Shown: positions 34,185-42,513 of the stretch, one piece after another
Layout: every line of letters begins with the position of its first letter
How positions within the stretch are numbered: position 1 is the stretch's first letter
Origin: Gemmatimonas sp.
GTDB lineage: Bacteria > Gemmatimonadota > Gemmatimonadetes > Gemmatimonadales > Gemmatimonadaceae
Reading direction: 5' to 3'
Assembly (NCBI GenBank): GCA_011390935.1
Contig: JAABRL010000030.1
Coordinates: forward strand, 1-48,902
Length of the DNA stretch: 48,902 nucleotides
Notes under the pieces: model-generated
Databases searched by the model: none
What the model was told of the DNA's origin: nothing
The model's input: the letters and a program-made list of their open reading frames with translations, nothing else
Made by a program: the position numbers and the translations under genes

Positions 34185-36486
34185 CGGCGCACTGGCGGCC
34201 GTCCTGCGCTCGCTCGGGCGCGCCGGACTCGGCCTTCCTCCGGAGCCGACCGAGCGCATCACACACGCGGGGACGGTGACGCTGCACACACATCAGGCCG
34301 AGGCGGTGGAGCGACTGCAACCACTGCTGCAACAACACGGCGGCGCACTGCTCGCCGATGATGTCGGACTCGGCAAAACCTACGTCGCCCTCGCCATCGC
34401 CCAGCGTTATGCGCACACCAGCGTGCTCGCGCCCGCCGGACTCGTGCCCATGTGGCGCGACGCCGAACAGCGTGCATTCGGCGAGCGGCGCCTCACCGTG
34501 CACTCCCTGCACCAGTTCTCTCGCGCGCGCGTCCCCGTACAAACGCAACCCGACGCGCACCGGCTCGTGATCGTGGATGAAGCCCACCATCTGCGGACCC
34601 CCAGCACCAAGCGCTACGGCGGCATCGCCGCCTGGTGTCGGCGGGCCCATGTGCTGCTGCTGTCGGCGTCCCCCGTGGTCAATCGCGTGTCCGACCTTGC
34701 GCACCTGTTCGCCCTGTTCCTCGGCACCCGCGCGCATACGTTTTCGCCAGCTGAGCTGCATCGGCTCATTGTGCGTCGAACCGCGCGCGAGCTGACCACG
34801 GCAGTCTCCGCCCCTCGGCTGATTGCCCATGCACCGCTCGTGGTGCCCGACGCCCCCTCGGTCACGCGCGCACTGGCGCGCCTGCCGCCCCCCGTGGCCA
34901 CACGCGACGGCGTGGCCGCTGGTGCGCTGGTCACGATCGGGCTCATCCGTGCGTGGTGCTCGAGCGCGGCCGCGTGTCTCGCGCTGCTGCGCCGTCGGCG
35001 CCAACGCTCCGACGTCCTCGACGACATTCTCGCGCACGATCGCTGGCCGTCGCGTGATGAACTGCGCGCGTGGACCCTCACCGAAGACGCCGTGCAACTC
35101 GGGTTCACCTCCCTGCTCGTCGAGGCACCCGTGCACGACGCCTCACCCGTTGGGCGCGGCCTCGCGATTCGGCAGGCCCGGGATCAGCTGGCTCGGCACC
35201 GAGAGGCCCTCGGCGCGCTCGACGCCCTCGTGCGCGCAGTCGCTGTGCCGGTCGATCGCGCGCGAGTGGATGCCCTGCGGCGCATCGGTGGCACGCACCG
35301 TGGCGTGACCGTGATTGCGTTCTCGCAGTTCACCGAAACGGTGCGTGCACTGGGCCTGCAGATGCGCTGGGAGGCCGGCGTGGCCACGCTGACGGCGCGC
35401 GGCGGGCGCGTGGCCGGCGGACCGATCACACGTCGCGAGCTGCTGCAGCGCGTCGCGCCACGTGCACACGGTGTGTCGGAGCCACCCATGCACGAGCGCG
35501 TGCGCCTGCTGCTCACCACCGATCTGCTCGCAGAAGGCGTGAATCTGCAGGACGCCGGCGTCGTGGTGCACCTCGACCAACCGTGGACACCCGCGGCCAT
35601 CGCGCAGCGCGAAGGGCGCATCACGCGCATCGGATCGTTGCACCCCGAAGTACACGCGTACGCGTTGCGTCCACCGGGAGGTGGGGCCGCGTTGCTCGCG
35701 ATCGCTGCCCGACTGCGGCGCAAGGCGCGTGCGGCCATGGTGGTGCTGGCGCCTGACGCAACACCAGCGCCCGCACTGCAGCTCGTGGCCGGGGCCGAAA
35801 GCACATCATCGCTGCAGCGGTGGCTCCAGGAGTGGGCGTCAATCCAGCCCGGCGCGCTCGCGACGCGTGATGCCGCACCGACCGTGGTACTGCACGATGC
35901 CCCGCGCGCTGGCTGGCTCGCGGCGGTTTTCGACGGCTCGTCGTGGTCCTTGTGCGGCGGCTGGTTTACCGGACGAGAGCGCCGCACCCGCGCCACACGC
36001 GACCCACGCGTACTGCGCGCGCTCGTGCAGCACGTGCACGCCGTGCTGCCGTCGGCGCATGCGCGCAGCACCCGCACTGTGACACCCGGAGCAGTTGCGC
36101 AAGCCGAGCGCACGGTTCGCGTGGTGCTGCGTCGTCAGCGCGTTCGCACCCGCACCCACGCCGTGATCGACGTGCTGCAATCGCCGCCTCGCCTCGCCTC
36201 ACGACTGCTGCGCGATCTCACCGCACATGCCACGCTCCGCGACCGACTCACACTCGCCCCGCTGGTGGCGCAGGCGTCGAGAACGCTGCGCACGCTGCGC
36301 GGCGCTGGCGAGGAGCGCGCGCTCACCGCACTGCTCGCTCCCACCGTCGCTCCGGCGCCAGGTGCGGCGGTTGAGCTCATTACCGTGTGGCTGCGCGACG
36401 TGATCGCGCTCGGCACCAACGCAGAAGCCAGCGCGGTCGCATCGCCCGAGGACCACGCACCCACGCTGCTGCTCCTGCTGCCCTGA
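34177..36486 (+). CDS. SNF2-family helicase/ATPase paired with the methyltransferase
   Basis: 769 aa from ATG 34177, inside the end of the methylase gene. The N-terminal RecA lobe has ADDVGLGKT with K67, DEAH at 134-137 and LLSASPVVNRVSDLAHLF. The C-terminal lobe has LLTTDLLAEGVNLQDA and motif VI Q477-REGRITRIGS. Between the lobes is a long insert (about 230-380). The last 230 residues, rich in Arg, match no nuclease or other domain I recognise. Residues are Arg-rich like the partner. The context suggests a DNA translocase working with the methylase. No phospholipase D, DrmA/B, PglZ or BrxL-like partner is nearby. Confidence 0.87.
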   Translation: MPDGALAAVLRSLGRAGLGLPPEPTERITHAGTVTLHTHQAEAVERLQPLLQQHGGALLADDVGLGKTYVALAIAQRYAHTSVLAPAGLVPMWRDAEQRAFGERRLTVHSLHQFSRARVPVQTQPDAHRLVIVDEAHHLRTPSTKRYGGIAAWCRRAHVLLLSASPVVNRVSDLAHLFALFLGTRAHTFSPAELHRLIVRRTARELTTAVSAPRLIAHAPLVVPDAPSVTRALARLPPPVATRDGVAAGALVTIGLIRAWCSSAAACLALLRRRRQRSDVLDDILAHDRWPSRDELRAWTLTEDAVQLGFTSLLVEAPVHDASPVGRGLAIRQARDQLARHREALGALDALVRAVAVPVDRARVDALRRIGGTHRGVTVIAFSQFTETVRALGLQMRWEAGVATLTARGGRVAGGPITRRELLQRVAPRAHGVSEPPMHERVRLLLTTDLLAEGVNLQDAGVVVHLDQPWTPAAIAQREGRITRIGSLHPEVHAYALRPPGGGAALLAIAARLRRKARAAMVVLAPDATPAPALQLVAGAESTSSLQRWLQEWASIQPGALATRDAAPTVVLHDAPRAGWLAAVFDGSSWSLCGGWFTGRERRTRATRDPRVLRALVQHVHAVLPSAHARSTRTVTPGAVAQAERTVRVVLRRQRVRTRTHAVIDVLQSPPRLASRLLRDLTAHATLRDRLTLAPLVAQASRTLRTLRGAGEERALTALLAPTVAPAPGAAVELITVWLRDVIALGTNAEASAVASPEDHAPTLLLLLP

Positions 36487-36525
36487 CGTGCGCTGCGCCA
36501 CGCCAACGAGATCGCAGACGCGCGC

Positions 36526-36531
36526 TACATT
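36526..36531 (+). promoter_or_regulatory. Candidate -10 element of the HAD phosphatase gene
   Basis: TACATT lies 6 bases before the ATG at 36538, the same placement seen at mntH, gntR and the imuA-like gene. It would give a leaderless transcript starting at the HAD gene, separating it from the helicase gene upstream (51 bases). No clear -35 was found. Confidence 0.4.
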
Positions 36532-36537
36532 GCGTAC

Positions 36538-37197
36538 ATGCCCCATGCCCGACGCTTCGCGCTGCTCTTCGATCTCGATGGAACGCTGCTCGACTCCATC
36601 GATCTGCTGCTCGACTGTATGCAATACGCCTTCGCCGGCCGTCACATTGCTCCGACACGGGCGCAGTGGACCGAGGGTATCGGTACGCCGCTCCGTCAGC
36701 AGATGCGCGAGTGGCACGTCGCCGAGCATGAGCTCGAGCTCGTGGTGGGGCGCTATCGGGCGCACCAGGACATGCACCTCGAACGCATGACGTCGCTCTT
36801 TCCCGGTGCGGTCGAGGTGCTGCAGTGGGCCCGCACGCAGCACGTGCCCGTCGGCGTGGTCACCAGCAAGGGGCGTGGCATGACCAGCCGATCGCTGCGC
36901 CATGTGGGGCTCGCGGACGCATTCGATGTGGTCATCACCGCCGACGACACCGCGCGACACAAACCCGATCCGCTGCCCGTGCAGCATGCGCTGCAGGAAC
37001 TCGGCGTGTCGCCCGACCGTGCGCTGTTCGTGGGGGATTCCACCCACGACATGCACGCCGGTCGCCGCGCCGGCACCTTTACGGGTGCGGCGCTGTGGGG
37101 ACCGTTTTCACGCGCGTCGCTGGAACCCACCTCGCCAACGCACTGGCTCGATGCGCTGCACGACATTCCGTCCGTCGTGGAGACGCTGAGCGCCTGA
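36538..37197 (+). CDS. HAD-family phosphatase (phosphoglycolate phosphatase/PpaX-like)
   Basis: 219 aa subfamily IA phosphatase. The catalytic motif is D12-L-D14-G-T (FDLDGTLLDS); motif II lies in GVVTSKGRG, motif III in ARHKPDP, and motif IV in FVGDSTHDMHAG. The cap domain covers about 20-85. The sequence fits phosphoglycolate phosphatase or pyrophosphatase PpaX; the substrate is not decidable. It probably has its own promoter and is likely unrelated to the methylase-helicase pair. Confidence 0.9.
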   Translation: MPHARRFALLFDLDGTLLDSIDLLLDCMQYAFAGRHIAPTRAQWTEGIGTPLRQQMREWHVAEHELELVVGRYRAHQDMHLERMTSLFPGAVEVLQWARTQHVPVGVVTSKGRGMTSRSLRHVGLADAFDVVITADDTARHKPDPLPVQHALQELGVSPDRALFVGDSTHDMHAGRRAGTFTGAALWGPFSRASLEPTSPTHWLDALHDIPSVVETLSA

Positions 37198-37207
37198 TCC
37201 GCCGGGT

Positions 37208-38455
37208 TTACCGCGCGCTCAGCTGCGCCTGCCGAGGCGGGGTCCAGGGCGGCACGAACGGCGGACACGTGCCAACGTTCGCGGGAAACGTGAGGTCGGC
37301 AAATCCGTCACCACCAAAGCCGTAGCGCAGGTCGGAGAGCTGCACGGCGCCGTCGGCGGCGATCTCCCACACCGGCACACGCATGAAGCCGAGTGCCGCG
37401 CGCACGTCGCAGCGACGCGCGAGGCCGATGAGTTCGGGCAACGGCGCACTCCATTCCTGTCGCCATGCCACCGCCGCGCTCGGTTCGCGCGATGCGGGCC
37501 GCAGCCCGCCCCGCAGTCCACGCACCGACTCTCCGAAGACGGCATCTCGTGACGTGGTGCCACCACACGCGACCGCGTCTCGCACCGAGGGCCACGCCGC
37601 CACCGTAGCGCGGCTCGCCCGATACCGCGTCTCGTCGGCCTCCACCACGATGGCATCGAAACACAGCGGATTGCCCGCCGCCGCGGTGAGTACCACATCT
37701 GCCAACCCGATGGGCACCGCGCGCTCCACCGCCGAGCGCGCGGCCGACGACGAGGCAAACGAGAGCGTCTCGAACCCCACCCACGCGGTCACCGCAAGCG
37801 CGAGGCGCACGGTCACGGTCGCGCGCCACATCGCGGCCAACCACAGCAGCGCCGCTACCACCAGCGCGATCGCCAATGCCTGCGGCACCGCGCCGAGCGC
37901 GAACGCCGCCACGAGAATCGCGACCAGCGCGAGCCCCAGCAGCACACGCCCCACCACACTGCGCGCACCCAGCAGCAGCGGTGGAATGCCCAGCACCCAC
38001 AGCCACGGCTCCACAATGAACACCGCGTCACCGTACACCCAGCCGTTGTAGAGCGGCCAGAAGGGATGCACACCGTAGCTGTTGGTGAAGTCGAGCGCGA
38101 TGTGCGAGAGCGTCCCGGCCAGTGCGAGCCCCAGCATCGTCTTGCGCGCCGGTCCGTCGCGCACCTGCCGCTGCAGCAGCATCGTCAGCCCCCACAGCAC
38201 AAACGCCGCCACCACCGCCACCACGAACGTGTGCGTATGCCCGCGGTGATGCAGCAGATAGCCCAGCTTGCCCATGCCGAGCACGGGGCCCGAATACAGG
38301 ATATCCAGATCAGGCAGCTCGGCCGCCACGACACCGAGTACGGCCGCCGCACGCCGCACGGGGCGCTCCACCGGCGTGCCCTGCCGGCGCTCGAGCACCT
38401 GAACGGCAATGTCGGCGAGCAGCAGCCCAGCCAGTGCGTGTGTGACGTTGTCCAT
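37208..38455 (-). CDS. Membrane-bound metal-dependent hydrolase, YdjM/DUF457 type
   Basis: 415 aa. The N-terminal half has several membrane helices and the family histidines and acids: DNVTHALAGLLLAD, ELPDLDILY, HHRGHTHTF, and HIALDFTNSYGVHPF. These are the metal-ligand pattern of the LexA-binding inner-membrane hydrolase family (YdjM, YfhO-type). The C-terminal part (about 240-415) is a predicted extracytoplasmic domain of unknown role. It converges with the HAD gene (10 bases apart) and is divergent from the sigma factor gene. Confidence 0.82.
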   Translation of the reverse strand: MDNVTHALAGLLLADIAVQVLERRQGTPVERPVRRAAAVLGVVAAELPDLDILYSGPVLGMGKLGYLLHHRGHTHTFVVAVVAAFVLWGLTMLLQRQVRDGPARKTMLGLALAGTLSHIALDFTNSYGVHPFWPLYNGWVYGDAVFIVEPWLWVLGIPPLLLGARSVVGRVLLGLALVAILVAAFALGAVPQALAIALVVAALLWLAAMWRATVTVRLALAVTAWVGFETLSFASSSAARSAVERAVPIGLADVVLTAAAGNPLCFDAIVVEADETRYRASRATVAAWPSVRDAVACGGTTSRDAVFGESVRGLRGGLRPASREPSAAVAWRQEWSAPLPELIGLARRCDVRAALGFMRVPVWEIAADGAVQLSDLRYGFGGDGFADLTFPANVGTCPPFVPPWTPPRQAQLSAR

Positions 38456-38582
38456 GGCGTGTGGAAGCTAGTGCGGGGCACCGGGCGAATCCTTGGGCCT
38501 CCGGGTTCGTAGGGAAACAAGAACCGGGTTCAAACCCTTCCCGCCCCCGCGCCATCCAATCAGGCGACACCATTTGGGGGCC

Positions 38583-39242
38583 ATGCACACGCTGACCGTG
38601 ACCGGACTCGTTCCTGACCAACCGCACCGCCATCGCCCGTCGGCTTCCGCCGTCGCGCAGGCTTCGTTCGCACCGGCAGCCACTGCCGTGGCGGGCAGCG
38701 GGTCGATCGGTATCGAGGCGCCGGATACGGAGCGGGCGGACATCGCCGCCGCGGCGTCGGGCGACCGCCGCGCCTTCGAACGGCTCTATCGCACGCACGG
38801 GCAGCGCATCTTCGCTCTCTGCCTGCGCATGAGCGCCGATCGGGGCACCGCCGAAGAGCTGGTGCAGGACGTCTTCGTGCGGGCGTGGCAGAAGTTGGAC
38901 AGTTTTCGGGGCGACGCTGCCTTCGGCACCTGGCTGCACCGCGTGGCGGTCAACATCGTGCTCTCGCGCCGCAAGCAGGATGGGGTGCGACGCGAGCGAA
39001 CGGTGGACGACGACACGAGTCTCGATGCCGCACCGGCACGGGCGGTACATGTGGGAGATCGGCTCGACCTCGAGGCGGCGATTGCACAACTGCCGACCGG
39101 CGCACGACGAATTTTCGTGTTGCACGACATCGAGGGGTATACGCACGAGGAGATCGGGGATCTGCTCGGCATCACATCGGGGGGGAGCAAGGCGCAGCTG
39201 CATCGAGCGCGCCTGTTGCTCCGGGAGGCCTTGTCACGATGA
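38583..39242 (+). CDS. ECF RNA polymerase sigma factor
   Basis: 219 aa. Residues about 55-120 contain sigma region 2 (FERLYRTHGQRIFALCLRM then VQDVFVRAWQKLDSFRG and FGTWLHRVAVN), and about 155-215 region 4 (LPTGARRIFVLHDIEGYTHEEI, then SKAQLHRARLLLREAL). An unstructured Ala/Pro-rich lead of about 50 residues precedes region 2. Start ATG 38583. Its stop overlaps the anti-sigma start as ATGA. The promoter upstream has inverted GGTTC/GAACC elements (38504-38531), but no sure ECF promoter was identified. Confidence 0.93.
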   Translation: MHTLTVTGLVPDQPHRHRPSASAVAQASFAPAATAVAGSGSIGIEAPDTERADIAAAASGDRRAFERLYRTHGQRIFALCLRMSADRGTAEELVQDVFVRAWQKLDSFRGDAAFGTWLHRVAVNIVLSRRKQDGVRRERTVDDDTSLDAAPARAVHVGDRLDLEAAIAQLPTGARRIFVLHDIEGYTHEEIGDLLGITSGGSKAQLHRARLLLREALSR

Positions 39243-39979
39243 GCAGCCATATGGATTGCACCACATTCGAGGCGTCGCTGGCCGATTTCCTCGACGGCGG
39301 ACTGGACGAGCGCACGTACGCCGCCTGTGAACAGCATCGCGCCGGCTGTGCCGCGTGTCACGCGCTGGTGTCGGATCTCGACGCCATCGTGAGCACCGCC
39401 CGCTCGCTGCCGCTGCCCGCACCGTCGCATGACCTGTGGTCCGGCATCGAAGCGCGCCTCGAGACCCCGGTGCTGCCTCTGGACGCCGCACGTGACCGAC
39501 GGGCCCCTGTCGTGCCGCCCACGATGGTGTGGCGCCGGCTCGCCGTCGCGGCCGTGGCGCTCGTCACGGTCAGCGCGGGCGTCACGTGGACGCTCACGCG
39601 GTCCGAGCCTGCGGTCGCCGTGGTTGCGCAGGGCTTGCCGGCTGAGGCGACGCCCGTCGAGGTCTCGGTCACGACAGATGCACCGGTGACGGCGACGCCC
39701 GGCACCCGCACGGCTTCGAGTACCGGTCCCACCTTCGCCATCGACACGCTGTACGGACGAGAGATCGCCATGCTGCGCACCGCCGCCGACGCCAGCCTCG
39801 GCCTGCTCGACTCCACCACCGTTGGCGTGGTGCAGCGCAATCTCGACATCATCGACAACGCGATTCGCGAGAGCCGAGAGGCGCTCGCGGCTGACCCCAA
39901 CAGCGGGTTCCTGCTCGAACAGCTCGACCGCGCCTACGAACGCAAGGTGGACCTGCTCCGCCGACTCGTGCTGCTCTGA
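39239..39979 (+). CDS. Anti-sigma factor with zf-HC2 domain
   Basis: 246 aa membrane protein, predicted to hold the ECF sigma factor inactive. The cytoplasmic N-terminus carries the zinc motif HRAGCAACHAL (HxxxCxxC). A single helix at about 98-118 (LAVAAVALVTVSAGVTWTL) leads to an extracytoplasmic domain of about 125 residues with a Thr/Pro linker and a helical tail (RNLDIIDNAIRESREAL). Translation is coupled to the sigma gene (ATGA) and to the next gene (TGATG). The signal it senses is unknown. Confidence 0.9.
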   Translation: MSSHMDCTTFEASLADFLDGGLDERTYAACEQHRAGCAACHALVSDLDAIVSTARSLPLPAPSHDLWSGIEARLETPVLPLDAARDRRAPVVPPTMVWRRLAVAAVALVTVSAGVTWTLTRSEPAVAVVAQGLPAEATPVEVSVTTDAPVTATPGTRTASSTGPTFAIDTLYGREIAMLRTAADASLGLLDSTTVGVVQRNLDIIDNAIRESREALAADPNSGFLLEQLDRAYERKVDLLRRLVLL

Positions 39980-41205
39980 TGCGCGCCTCGACCCTGCTTG
40001 CTCGGCCGTTCAGGCCGTCACCCTTTGCACGCCTGCTCATGCTCGTCTCCTATCGACTCATCATCGCCTCCGGAGTGCTCATGCTGAGCACCACGCAGGC
40101 TTCCACCGCCGGAGCGCAGGTGCGCTCCGACACCACGGTCGCGATCGACGCGTCGGCCACCGTGGAGATCATCGGCCGCGCCGGCAACGTGACTGTGCGC
40201 GGCACCAACGATCGCCAGCTGCGTCTGCGCCGCGAAGGCGACGCCCAGGTGAACGTGCGCGGCGGCAGTCGCGCGCTCATCATCGATGCCGCCGGATCGC
40301 GCGGCCGCGGCTCCAACGACCTCGACCTTGCCGTGCCACGCGGCACCGCACTCATCGTGCGCACCCAGAGCGGCGACATCAGCGTGCGCGGCGTGGGTGC
40401 GGATGTCGAGGTGCGCACCACGTCGGGCGACATCACGGTCGACGATGCGGCCCGAGTGCGCATCGAAACCGTGGCCGGCGACGTCTCGCTGCGCAATGTG
40501 CGCGACGGCGCGCGCGTCAGCGCCACCAGTGGCGATGTGGAACTCGTCACCGTCACCGGTGATGTGGAAGTGGCGGCCACCTCGAGCACCGTGGTGCTGC
40601 GCGACGTGGACTCGCGTCGTGTCGATGTGAAAGTCGTGAGCGGTGACGTGCGCTGGACGGGACCGTTCGCCGAATCGGGGCGATACGCGTTCAGCGCGCA
40701 CTCGGGCGACGTGCGGTTCGTGCTGCCGAGCAATGCGCGCGCCACACTCGATGTGCGCACCTTCAATGGCGAGGTCAGCAGTCGCGACCTGCCGCTCACG
40801 CTCGTACCCGACCCGTCGACCGCCGAGCGCGACGTCGTGCGGGAACAGGACGTCGTACGGGTACGGGATGTCGTACGGGAACGGGAGGTGAACCAGCTGC
40901 GCATCGCGCGCGATTCCATCGAACGGCTCATCTCGGATTCGCTGCGCCGCGCCGACCGGCAGCGCACCGGGCGCGAGAACCCGTCGTTCGAACGCGACTT
41001 CGAACGATCGGTGGAGCGGCTCGTGGAATCCGTCATGCGCGGTGTCTCGCGCAGCATGGAATCACTTGCGCTGTCCATCGATGGCGCCGTGTCCCGAGAC
41101 CGCGCGCGTCGCTTCACGATTGGCCGCGACGGCGGGCCGCTCGTCACCATCTCCACCTTCAACGGCAACATCGTCTTCGGAACATCCGACGGCGGCCGCC
41201 GCTGA
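39979..41205 (+). CDS. DUF4097 putative adhesin / beta-helix protein, exported
   Basis: 408 aa. The N-terminus carries a hydrophobic segment (about 18-45, ending AGAQ) that probably is a signal peptide. Residues about 50-270 form repeated strands such as VRTQSGDISVRG, VRTTSGDITVDD and ARVSATSGDVELV, typical of DUF4097 beta-helix proteins. Residues 285-302 are three 6-residue repeats (DVVREQ, DVVRVR, DVVRER) from an 18-base tandem repeat, leading into a charged helical region (about 300-375). The ATG overlaps the anti-sigma stop as TGATG. Its operon with a sigma/anti-sigma pair suggests an envelope-stress or surface role, which is inferred. Confidence 0.85.
   Translation: MRASTLLARPFRPSPFARLLMLVSYRLIIASGVLMLSTTQASTAGAQVRSDTTVAIDASATVEIIGRAGNVTVRGTNDRQLRLRREGDAQVNVRGGSRALIIDAAGSRGRGSNDLDLAVPRGTALIVRTQSGDISVRGVGADVEVRTTSGDITVDDAARVRIETVAGDVSLRNVRDGARVSATSGDVELVTVTGDVEVAATSSTVVLRDVDSRRVDVKVVSGDVRWTGPFAESGRYAFSAHSGDVRFVLPSNARATLDVRTFNGEVSSRDLPLTLVPDPSTAERDVVREQDVVRVRDVVREREVNQLRIARDSIERLISDSLRRADRQRTGRENPSFERDFERSVERLVESVMRGVSRSMESLALSIDGAVSRDRARRFTIGRDGGPLVTISTFNGNIVFGTSDGGRR
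40831..40884 (+). repeat. Three tandem copies of an 18-base repeat inside the DUF4097 gene
   Basis: Copies begin at 40831, 40849 and 40867 and start GACGTCGTGCGG, GACGTCGTACGG and GATGTCGTACGG. Each encodes six residues, so copy number can change without breaking the frame. A partial fourth unit (GAGGTG) follows. Confidence 0.9.
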
Positions 41206-41276
41206 ACGCGTCATTGCCCCTCACGCACGCCGCGCCCGCCGCTGAACTCGTCATCGACCACCACGCGCTTTGCGCC
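41197..41276 (+). repeat. Imperfect 40-base direct duplication at the gap between the DUF4097 genes
   Basis: Positions 41197-41236 and 41237-41276 both begin CCGCCGCTGAAC and continue xCGTCAT; by eye about 29 of 40 bases agree. The first copy holds the stop of the upstream gene. It looks like an old small duplication rather than a functional site. Confidence 0.5.
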
Positions 41277-41291
41277 CGTCCCCGCCCAGCC

Positions 41292-42092
41292 ATGTCCCTC
41301 ACGATTCGCCTTCGTCACGCCGCCCTGGCGGCCACCCTGCTCGTCCCGGTTGCGTCAGCCCACGCGCAGGAGCGTGATCCCGACGCGTTCCGCTTTTCCG
41401 GTGCGCTTGCCACCGGTCGCACCGTGCACCTGCACAACATCAACGGCAACATCGAGGTGGAGCGCAGCGGCGGGAATCAGGTCGAGATCCGCGCCGAAAA
41501 GCGCTGGCGCCGCGGTGATCCGGACGATGTGCGCGTCGTGCAACTCGCCGGCCGCAACGGGGATGTGATCGTGTGTGCGCTCTGGAATGACGCCGAGTGC
41601 AACGAGGACGGCATTCGGAGTCGCCGCAACACGACCTGGAACAACAGGAACGACGTCTCCGTGCACTTCACGGTGCGCGTGCCCGACGGGGTGCACGTCA
41701 CGCTCAAGACGGTGAACGGTGGCGTGACCGCCGAGGGACTCACGGGCACCGTGATGGCCAATACGGTGAACGGCAGCATCACGGCGCGCAGCACGGGCGG
41801 TCCGGTGCATGCCAAAACCGTGAACGGCAGCATTCGCGCCACCATGGGCGCGCTGGGCAGCGATGACCTGCGCTACGAAACGGTGAACGGCGGCATCACG
41901 CTCGAACTGCCGGCCGATGCCAACGCCGATCTCGATCTCTCCACCGTGAACGGCGGCGTGAGCACCGATTTCCCCGTCACCGTGCAGGGCACGATCAGTC
42001 GCAAGCGGCTGCGCGGATCGGTGGGCGACGGTGGACGCCTGCTCAAGGCGAGCACCGTCAACGGTGGCATTTCGCTCAAGCGCGGCAACTGA
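41292..42092 (+). CDS. DUF4097 exported beta-helix protein, second copy
   Basis: 266 aa from ATG 41292, which gives a clear signal peptide (RHAALAATLLVPVASAHAQ). The mature part repeats the motif TVNGG or TVNGS six times (for example KTVNGGVTAEG, NTVNGSITARS, STVNGGVSTDF), a typical DUF4097 turn pattern consistent with a right-handed beta-helix. An internal region has two cysteines (VCALWNDAECNEDG) that may pair in the periplasm. It is 86 bases after the first copy and probably the last gene of the sigma operon. A perfect hairpin follows the stop. Confidence 0.85.
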   Translation: MSLTIRLRHAALAATLLVPVASAHAQERDPDAFRFSGALATGRTVHLHNINGNIEVERSGGNQVEIRAEKRWRRGDPDDVRVVQLAGRNGDVIVCALWNDAECNEDGIRSRRNTTWNNRNDVSVHFTVRVPDGVHVTLKTVNGGVTAEGLTGTVMANTVNGSITARSTGGPVHAKTVNGSIRATMGALGSDDLRYETVNGGITLELPADANADLDLSTVNGGVSTDFPVTVQGTISRKRLRGSVGDGGRLLKASTVNGGISLKRGN

Positions 42093-42102
42093 GTGATCGG
42101 GG

Positions 42103-42121
42103 CTGCCGCGATGCGCGGCAG
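42103..42121. terminator. Hairpin between convergent genes, possible bidirectional terminator
   Basis: CTGCCGCG, loop ATG, CGCGGCAG: a perfect 8-base stem with a 3-base loop placed between the stops of the DUF4097 gene (42092) and the pterin dehydratase (42131). No T-run follows on either strand, so it is not a textbook intrinsic terminator. Confidence 0.45.
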
Positions 42122-42130
42122 ACGACGGCC

Positions 42131-42430
42131 TCAGGTGGTTGACGTGATCCCTTCGTACAGGGCGTCCACCGCGCTCGCGAGCGCGAAGTCCTTGGTCGTG
42201 ATGCCCCCGGCGTCGTGCGTGCTCAGGTGGAACACCAGCTTGGTGTAGCGCACGTCCACGTCGGGGTGATGAGCCTGCGCTTCGGCCACCTCCGCCACGC
42301 GCCGCAGGAAATCGATTCCCCCGGGGAAGGTGGCGAACTGGAAGGTGCGCGTGAGCGTGTCGCCCTTGCGCGCCCACCCCGTCAGGCCGCCGAGGGCACG
42401 CTGGATTTCGATGTCGGAGAGTGGCCGCAT
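42131..42430 (-). CDS. Pterin-4a-carbinolamine dehydratase
   Basis: 99 aa, the full length of the PhhB/PCD family. It removes water from 4a-hydroxytetrahydropterin so that the cofactor of aromatic hydroxylases can be reused. The motif AHHPDVDVRYTKLVFHL contains the catalytic histidines, and THDAGGITTKDFALA follows as expected. No phenylalanine hydroxylase gene is near. The gene is divergent from the RecA-like gene, with 83 bases between starts. Confidence 0.92.
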   Translation of the reverse strand: MRPLSDIEIQRALGGLTGWARKGDTLTRTFQFATFPGGIDFLRRVAEVAEAQAHHPDVDVRYTKLVFHLSTHDAGGITTKDFALASAVDALYEGITSTT

Positions 42431-42501
42431 GCCATAGGCTACCGCCGCGGGAACCGACGCGCCAGTCGGACGTATCTGGACAGGACAGGCGGCTTTCGGT
42501 G

Positions 42502-42507
42502 TATATT
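42502..42507 (+). promoter_or_regulatory. Candidate -10 element of the RecA/ImuA-like gene
   Basis: TATATT ends 6 bases before the ATG at 42514, the leaderless spacing seen at other genes here. A TGGACA (42477-42482) could be the -35, but the 19-base spacing is long. I looked for a LexA-type palindrome and did not find one. Confidence 0.45.
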
Positions 42508-42513
42508 CGGTTC

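Noticed and set aside
36538..37197. HAD phosphatase as a third member of the methylase-helicase system
   Set aside because: It belongs to a common housekeeping phosphatase family and seems to have its own promoter 51 bases downstream of the helicase gene.
38504..38531. GGTTC/GAACC inverted elements before the sigma gene as an autoregulated ECF promoter
   Set aside because: A GGGAAACAA -35-like string exists but no -10 at proper spacing is visible, so the promoter call cannot be supported.
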